Source: Pedobacter zeae (GTDB taxonomy: Bacteria; Bacteroidota; Bacteroidia; Sphingobacteriales; Sphingobacteriaceae). Taken from it: a stretch of 64,000 nt of DNA. Where the stretch lies: positions 1,054,001 through 1,118,000 of the forward strand of contig NZ_JACIEF010000002.1 of the NCBI RefSeq assembly GCF_014196715.1, in the 5' to 3' direction. This document shows, piece after piece, positions 59,156 to 64,000 of the stretch (its first letter is position 1; each line of letters starts with the position of its first letter). The notes below the pieces were generated by a model, which saw nothing but the letters and a program-made list of their open reading frames with translations, was not told the DNA's origin and searched no databases. Made by a program: the position numbers and the translations under genes.

Positions 59156-60346
59156 TTACTTAAATTCTTTGCTAATTAATGCCAGTAAATTGTTATTGTT
59201 GGTTTTTTTAAACTGCACATCTCTGCATTTGTTGAACAGGATGAATTCTTTTAGATGGCATACCAATTTATGGATGGTTTCTTTCCCAATTTCAACAGGC
59301 TCAAAATGGAGGTTGTGAACAATTAGTATTTTTTGTTTACGATCGGCTTTGGCATCCATCCTGGCAATAAATTTTTCTCCGGCCAGGATAGGGAGTGAAA
59401 AATAACCAAATTTTCGCTTTGGCGCCGGAACAAAACATTCGATCTGGTAATCGAAATCGAAAAAATCTTTTAAGCGCGAACGGAATACATTAAGCGTATC
59501 GAAAGGGGAAAGGATAAAAACCTCATCTTCTAAACTCACATGAGTCTCTGTGCCGGCGCGCATGTATAATTTAGTTTTTACGCCCTCTACTATAACAGGC
59601 TTCACCAGGCCGGTACTGACCATTTTTTCCAGCTCTGTTTTTACCAGGTTGCCTTTTACGCGGCGCGAGCGCCATGCCATTTCTTTTATGGAAGAAATTC
59701 CCAAAGCGCCGAGTGTACGGTTAATCACATAACGTGCATAAGCTTCGCCGGTAGGCATGGTCTGATCGATATCCGGAGGTACCCTATCTAATGGCAGGTG
59801 ATAAACTTTCTGAAAAGCACTGGTCCGGCTGATCATCAGTTTACCTTCGAGGTAAAGTCTTTCCAGTGCAACTTTTGCCGGCCGCCAGTCCCACCAGCCC
59901 GAACTTGCCTCTACACGGTCGTTCTCAAAATCTCCAACCATCACCGCTCCATCGCGTTCCACCTGGTCTAAAATCTGGTTCATCAGGTCAGCTTCTCTTT
60001 TCGTTAAGGAAGTATCGCGTGTTGCAAACGCCTTTTTAACCGGTAAGGAAAAGCGAAAATCGTGCATGGGCATAAAGCCGGCATCAGCGGTAAAGTATTC
60101 AAAAATATCGCCCTGTTCGCCAAGTTGCGCGAGCCATTCTGTTTGATAATCGGGAACGCGGGAGAACAGGGCATGGTGGTGGGCACGTTCTACCACATAG
60201 TTGGTATCTAACTGTACATAGCCCAGATGGTCAATTACCAGGTAAACAGCATCGATTCCCATCCCGAACGGTGCTTTTTTTGAAAGTCCGGCTGCTTGTA
60301 AAATGATTTTCCGTGCCTGCGATCGGTCCAGTACGATAGGTTCCAT
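59156..60346 (-). CDS. YcaQ/AlkZ-type DNA glycosylase-like protein (HTH_42)
   Basis: 396 residues with tandem winged-helix domains of the HTH_42 family. The catalytic motif Q-x-D is present in LGYVQLDTNYVVERAHHHAL, as in Escherichia coli YcaQ, which unhooks interstrand crosslinks. Further family marks are SGWWDWRPAKVALERLYLEG and FDFDYQIECFVPAPKRKFGY. Predicted to remove bulky or crosslinked alkyl-purines. Last gene of a probable GNAT-EamA-YcaQ minus-strand unit (38 bases after the EamA gene). Confidence 0.88.
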   Translation of the reverse strand: MEPIVLDRSQARKIILQAAGLSKKAPFGMGIDAVYLVIDHLGYVQLDTNYVVERAHHHALFSRVPDYQTEWLAQLGEQGDIFEYFTADAGFMPMHDFRFSLPVKKAFATRDTSLTKREADLMNQILDQVERDGAVMVGDFENDRVEASSGWWDWRPAKVALERLYLEGKLMISRTSAFQKVYHLPLDRVPPDIDQTMPTGEAYARYVINRTLGALGISSIKEMAWRSRRVKGNLVKTELEKMVSTGLVKPVIVEGVKTKLYMRAGTETHVSLEDEVFILSPFDTLNVFRSRLKDFFDFDYQIECFVPAPKRKFGYFSLPILAGEKFIARMDAKADRKQKILIVHNLHFEPVEIGKETIHKLVCHLKEFILFNKCRDVQFKKTNNNNLLALISKEFK

Positions 60347-60384
60347 TGTACGAATATATCGATCATTTGGGTGGCTTCAAAAAA

Positions 60385-61293
60385 TTAGCCTTGGTCCTTT
60401 TTCCACTTTAACAGGCCTGGTATGGCCAGTTGATTTGGCATTTTCCACCTGAGTTCGGAGATCAGTGTGGCCAAAAATATCATCCCGCCACCAATTAAGA
60501 GCCTCGATGTAATTTCTTCTCCCAATATAAAATGTGCAGCAAAGGCGCCAAATACCGGCTCGAAAAGATAAATGATCGATACCCTTTCGGCACTGATGTA
60601 CTTTTGGGCGATGTTGGATATGGTATACATGTAGGCCGTTGAAAACAAGGCACAGAAAACAATACCCAGCCAAAAGGTTGGCTGCTGCGGTAACCATACC
60701 GTATCGGCCTGAAAAGTGGCCAATAAAAAGGTAAATAGGGCGCAGGTGGCAAACATGGGTACAATGGTGGGCACAATGTTAGCTGCTTTCGATTCTTTTT
60801 CAACCTGTATCAGGTAGATGGCAAAACAAAATGCACCAATAATGGTATAAAGATCGCCGGTTCCGATGCGGAGATGATCATTGATCGAAATCATAAATAA
60901 ACCCATTAGTGCCGTAAATGCCGCTATCCATATTTTTAAGGGCGCCGATTTGCGGTAAATAACGAGTTTAATCACTGGAATCATCACTACCGTTATTCCG
61001 GCAACAAACGAACACTGCGAAGCAGCGGTATGGGTAATGCCAAGCGTTTGCAGGTAAATGCCGAGCACAAGCGGAATGGCCAGGCCTGCACCCGTTTTGA
61101 TGGATGTTACCTTGGCTTGCTTAACGTGTTTCCAAAAAACTACCGATAAAACCATGGTTGCCAAAAAGAAACGGTAGCATAAAAATAAAAGTGGTTGACT
61201 TTGGCCAATAGCCAGTTTGGTAACCGGAAAGGAAATGCCCCAGAAAGCGGTGCCCAGGATAAGTAAAATAAGAAAAAGCGTTCTTTTTTCCAT
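60385..61293 (-). CDS. EamA/DMT-family exporter
   Basis: 302 residues, about ten transmembrane helices in two EamA repeats (first half LFLILLILGTAFWGISFPVT, second half LYTIIGAFCFAIYLIQVEKE). Conserved SAERVSIIYLFEPVFGAFAA at the second-repeat end. It probably exports metabolites such as amino acids or other small molecules; substrate unknown. The start shares one base with the stop of the GNAT gene (TAATG), translational coupling. Confidence 0.9.
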   Translation of the reverse strand: MEKRTLFLILLILGTAFWGISFPVTKLAIGQSQPLLFLCYRFFLATMVLSVVFWKHVKQAKVTSIKTGAGLAIPLVLGIYLQTLGITHTAASQCSFVAGITVVMIPVIKLVIYRKSAPLKIWIAAFTALMGLFMISINDHLRIGTGDLYTIIGAFCFAIYLIQVEKESKAANIVPTIVPMFATCALFTFLLATFQADTVWLPQQPTFWLGIVFCALFSTAYMYTISNIAQKYISAERVSIIYLFEPVFGAFAAHFILGEEITSRLLIGGGMIFLATLISELRWKMPNQLAIPGLLKWKKDQG

Positions 61294-61838
61294 TAATGTG
61301 TTTTTAATTCGTTTGTGCTGGCCAATTCTTTTTTCATCAACAGGTCGGTTTGTTCGTCATCGCCCAGCCAGAATGCATGTTTGCCAAAGGCTGTAAAACC
61401 GTTTTTTTCATAAAATCTTAAAGCCCTGTAATTTTCTTCCCAAACACCTAACCATACCTTTCCCAGCTGCATTTGGTGAGCAATATCAATTGCTTTTTGA
61501 TAGAGGGCCTGTGCCACTCCCTTACCATGGAATGCTTTTAATACATAAATCCGTTCAATTTCGAGTGCATCATCTATTTTTTCATTTTGCGCTTCGCCGA
61601 GGTTGATTTTTAGATAAGCAATTACCTTTTCTTTCACGCGGGCAAAATAAAACTGGGAATCCCTGTTGTTCAGTTCGTTTTCCAGCTGCTCTTCTGAAAA
61701 ATGGTTTTCAAGGTAATTGCTCATGTTTTGTTCCGTATTTACTTCGGCAAAAGCTTCAAAAAAGGTGAATCTCCCGATTTCCTGTAGTTTTTTAACCTCG
61801 GCAACGTTTACCCTTTCGATTGTGATCTGCTGCTCCAT
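61293..61838 (-). CDS. GNAT family N-acetyltransferase
   Basis: 181 residues. GNAT core with IERIYVLKAFHGKGVAQALY (acetyl-CoA loop HGKGVA) and KVWLGVWEENYRALRFYEKN, the typical beta-bulge and last-helix motifs. Substrate unknown. It opens the operon with the EamA exporter, and the LysR gene is divergent 72 bases away, a layout often seen where the LysR protein controls the neighbouring transporter. Confidence 0.9.
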   Translation of the reverse strand: MEQQITIERVNVAEVKKLQEIGRFTFFEAFAEVNTEQNMSNYLENHFSEEQLENELNNRDSQFYFARVKEKVIAYLKINLGEAQNEKIDDALEIERIYVLKAFHGKGVAQALYQKAIDIAHQMQLGKVWLGVWEENYRALRFYEKNGFTAFGKHAFWLGDDEQTDLLMKKELASTNELKTH

Positions 61839-61910
61839 GCTGCGAATGTAGGAAGTTATTAAATGATTTAAAATGCTATTATTTCATTTATTAATGTGTA
61901 TTTTGCATTA

Positions 61911-62777
61911 ATGGATCTTCAGCGCATCAAGTATTTTTTAGCCTTATCGGAGCAGCTTCATTATTGGAAAACGGCAGAAAAGGTAAATATCACACAATCA
62001 GCCCTTAGCCGGCAGATACAGTCGCTCGAACATGAGCTGGGTTTGCAGCTTTTTGAGCGTAATAAACGGAATGTGAAACTCACCCCGGCAGGGAAATTTT
62101 TAAAAGAAAAATGGGAGCTGGAGTTAAATGAAATCGAATACATCCACCAGTTTGCCAAACAGCTTCACCTGGGCGAGCGCGGAACGATAACCATTGCGCA
62201 TCCCGATTCGATATCTGCATCGCTCATGCCCGATCTTTTAGCGAAGATTACGGCCGCATTCCCACAGCTGCAGATTAAACTGGTGCAGGTTTTGTACGAA
62301 AACCAACTGGAATTCCTGAAAAATTATAAAATAGATCTTGCCATTACCCGCGATATCAACAGAGAACCGGGCATCAGGTCGAAAACAATACATTCCGATC
62401 ACCTGGCGCTCGTGGTTCCGTTAGATCATCCTTTTAAAGGTTTCGGTGATTTATCAACCGAAAGCTTAAAGCAACAGAAATTTATCCTGCCCACAAAAGA
62501 TGAGGGGAGCAGTTACAGCGAGATCATCCAGGCCCTTTTTAAATCTTACGAGTTTGTTCCCGATGTGTTTCTGCACTCCGAATTCGGCTCAACCATCATC
62601 GCATTGGTTAGAAAAGGCCTGGGCATTGCCATCCTGCCCGATTCTTATATGCACCATCAAAGCCCGGGGCTGCGCTTTATCCCGCTGCCTTTTAAAACCG
62701 ACTTATTGATCAATTGGCGGGCCGATGATCATAACCCCGTGCTGGCCAATATTCTGAAATTGGTTTTTGAAAATTAA
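61911..62777 (+). CDS. LysR-family transcriptional regulator
   Basis: 288 residues from MDLQRIKYFLALSEQLHYWK. N-terminal HTH (NITQSALSRQIQSLEHELGL, FERNKRNVKLTPAGKFLKE) and C-terminal PBP-like effector domain (RGTITIAHPDSISASLMPDL, LGIAILPDSYM). I reject the ATG at 61896, five codons earlier, because it lies within the promoter-like TATTTTG stretch. It is divergent from the GNAT-EamA pair, which is the probable target. Effector unknown. Confidence 0.92.
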   Translation: MDLQRIKYFLALSEQLHYWKTAEKVNITQSALSRQIQSLEHELGLQLFERNKRNVKLTPAGKFLKEKWELELNEIEYIHQFAKQLHLGERGTITIAHPDSISASLMPDLLAKITAAFPQLQIKLVQVLYENQLEFLKNYKIDLAITRDINREPGIRSKTIHSDHLALVVPLDHPFKGFGDLSTESLKQQKFILPTKDEGSSYSEIIQALFKSYEFVPDVFLHSEFGSTIIALVRKGLGIAILPDSYMHHQSPGLRFIPLPFKTDLLINWRADDHNPVLANILKLVFEN

Positions 62778-62956
62778 CAGTGAAGCTAAATAATTAAAAC
62801 TGGATAGGTTTAAGCGCTTTATATCCTTTTCTTTATGTTGAGTAATACCAGGATAGAATAAGGCTGCTTAGGCGTGGCGCTTTCGACTGCTGATTTGATC
62901 TTTAATATGGTAATGAGTATCTTGTATTAACCTGTAGTAAAAAAATAGGATCAATA

Positions 62957-63868
62957 ATGTATTTAACTTCGTTACCGGATCATTCCAGCCCTGATTTTGA
63001 TAAGGATCTTCATTTCGGAAGATTTAAAACCCATAATGTTGTTTTCAATACGCTGAGCAGTTACAGTTTTTGCGATGACCACGTAGGTTGCCTTTCGTTC
63101 AAAACGATATTAAAAGGAGAGGAGTGGTACGGGGTAAATAAACGCCGGTTGGCCATCAGGCCGGGGCAGTTCCTGGTATTAAACGATGAACAGCATTATT
63201 CCTGCAAGATCGATACCCACGATAAGGTAAGGGGGCTATCGGTTTTTTTTCAGAAAGATTTTGCGGCCCGGGTATTTGACGATACCTTGAAAAGTGAAAC
63301 GGAGCTATTGGATAACCCGTTTTACAGCAATAATAAGCAACCCGAATTTTTTCAGACACTGAATGATACCGGCCCGGAATTACAGTTGCAACTGGGAAAG
63401 CTTATTTCGCAGCTCGAGCATAATGGTTACAACGATGGTACAGAAGAACAACTGGTTTTTTTACTCAGGTACCTGATCAGTACCCTCAAATCTGATACAA
63501 AAAAAATAGCTGGGGTGCAGGCCATAAAGCCATCCTCAAAAATCGAAATTTACCGGCGCCTGTGTATTGCGAAAGATTATCTCCATTCAACTTTTATGGA
63601 AAAACCTGATTTAAAATTACTGGGCAGTATGGCTTGTTTATCGGTACCCCAGCTCATCAGGCAGTTTAAATCTGTATTTAAGGTTACCCCACACCAATAC
63701 CTGATCCGGATAAAACTAAAACAGGCTGCCGATTTGCTTAAAAATACGGATCAACCCATCCACGAAATCACCTGGGGCAGTGGATTCGAAAACGAGAGTG
63801 CTTTTTGCAGGGCCTTTAAATCTGCTTATGGCCTGCAACCTTTAACGTTCAGAAAAATGCACCGGTAA
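62957..63868 (+). CDS. AraC-family transcriptional regulator
   Basis: 303 residues. An N-terminal cupin-like sensing region (WYGVNKRRLAIRPGQFLVLN, DEQHYSCKI) and a C-terminal AraC HTH pair: DLKLLGSMACLSVPQLIRQF, KSVFKVTPHQYLIRIKLKQA, then IHEITWGSGFENESAFCRAF. Usually activates a nearby gene; the next gene (from 63942) is a candidate target. Effector unknown. Confidence 0.92.
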   Translation: MYLTSLPDHSSPDFDKDLHFGRFKTHNVVFNTLSSYSFCDDHVGCLSFKTILKGEEWYGVNKRRLAIRPGQFLVLNDEQHYSCKIDTHDKVRGLSVFFQKDFAARVFDDTLKSETELLDNPFYSNNKQPEFFQTLNDTGPELQLQLGKLISQLEHNGYNDGTEEQLVFLLRYLISTLKSDTKKIAGVQAIKPSSKIEIYRRLCIAKDYLHSTFMEKPDLKLLGSMACLSVPQLIRQFKSVFKVTPHQYLIRIKLKQAADLLKNTDQPIHEITWGSGFENESAFCRAFKSAYGLQPLTFRKMHR

Positions 63869-63941
63869 ATAGCGCATTTCTGCACATGTTTCCGGTTAAA
63901 CAGGGCTTAATTTTATCGGGTTATCAATTAAAGCCTTTTAC

Positions 63942-64000
63942 ATGAACCGCGCCTTTATTTTTTTCTTTTCTATTTTATCCGTGTCATTTTGTTATGCCCA
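63942..64000 (+). CDS. Partial exported protein (N-terminus only)
   Basis: Only the first 19 residues are in the window: MNRAFIFFFSILSVSFCYA followed by an incomplete codon. This is a good signal peptide (cleavage after CYA) and may be a lipoprotein-like start. 73 bases after the AraC gene. Nothing can be said about the mature protein. Confidence 0.6.
   Translation, partial: MNRAFIFFFSILSVSFCYA

Noticed and set aside
1..64000. CRISPR array, insertion sequence or rRNA operon
   Set aside because: No regularly spaced direct repeats, no transposase motif (DDE or HUH) and no rRNA sequence found on either strand.

Overview
The window looks like chromosome of a Bacteroidota bacterium of the Sphingobacteriaceae, most likely Pedobacter or a close relative. 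The basis is the family content (DUF4254, DUF2851, long-insert Rho, VirE_N/BT4734-type primase, DUF4468), promoters of the Bacteroidota type (-7 TAnnTTTG), the lack of Shine-Dalgarno signals, and a tRNA without an encoded CCA. The genus is inferred from protein similarity as I recall it; nothing was searched.

Layout. (1) 1-18 kb is conserved housekeeping DNA: a partial DUF4254 gene, a PolX-like PHP protein, sppA, folK, pssA, rho, pyrF, a DUF2851 gene, a PspC-like protein, an ankyrin protein, ftsK, a lolA-like gene and a PhnP-like metallo-hydrolase. (2) A tRNA-Leu(GAG) gene at 18055-18138 is the insertion site of a 20.1 kb integrative element, bounded by a perfect 19-bp direct repeat (18125-18143 and 38202-38220). 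(3) 38.2-54 kb is accessory host DNA: a possible HEPN protein, small lipoproteins, a treZ gene followed by a treY-malQ fusion, an SDR protein lacking its catalytic lysine, MgtC, a large six-hairpin-like protein and an ECF sigma factor. (4) 54-64 kb holds enzymes and regulators: an MDR oxidoreductase, two GNATs, a Dyp-type peroxidase, an S41-type protease, a YcaQ-like glycosylase, an EamA exporter, and LysR and AraC regulators.

The most interesting part is the element. It has a tyrosine integrase, three HTH_17 proteins, an SF3 helicase, a VirE_N/AEP-type primase, a small terminase and a short tail module (gp10-like protein, tail-terminator-like protein, 1428-aa tape measure). I see no large terminase, portal, major capsid, protease, major tail protein, tail chaperone, baseplate or lysis gene, and no free stretch large enough for them. 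This is the gene set expected of a phage satellite (PICI-like) that packages itself with its own TerS and could bring its own tail ruler; a deleted prophage is the main alternative. It also has a lambda-like divergent switch at 20355-20471, in which two copies of a CTACAAATGTAG dyad cover both opposing -7 elements, a tandem set of four small related proteins next to TerS, and a cluster of TAGTGT repeats between the replication and integrase genes.

No CRISPR array, rRNA gene or transposase-bearing insertion sequence was seen.
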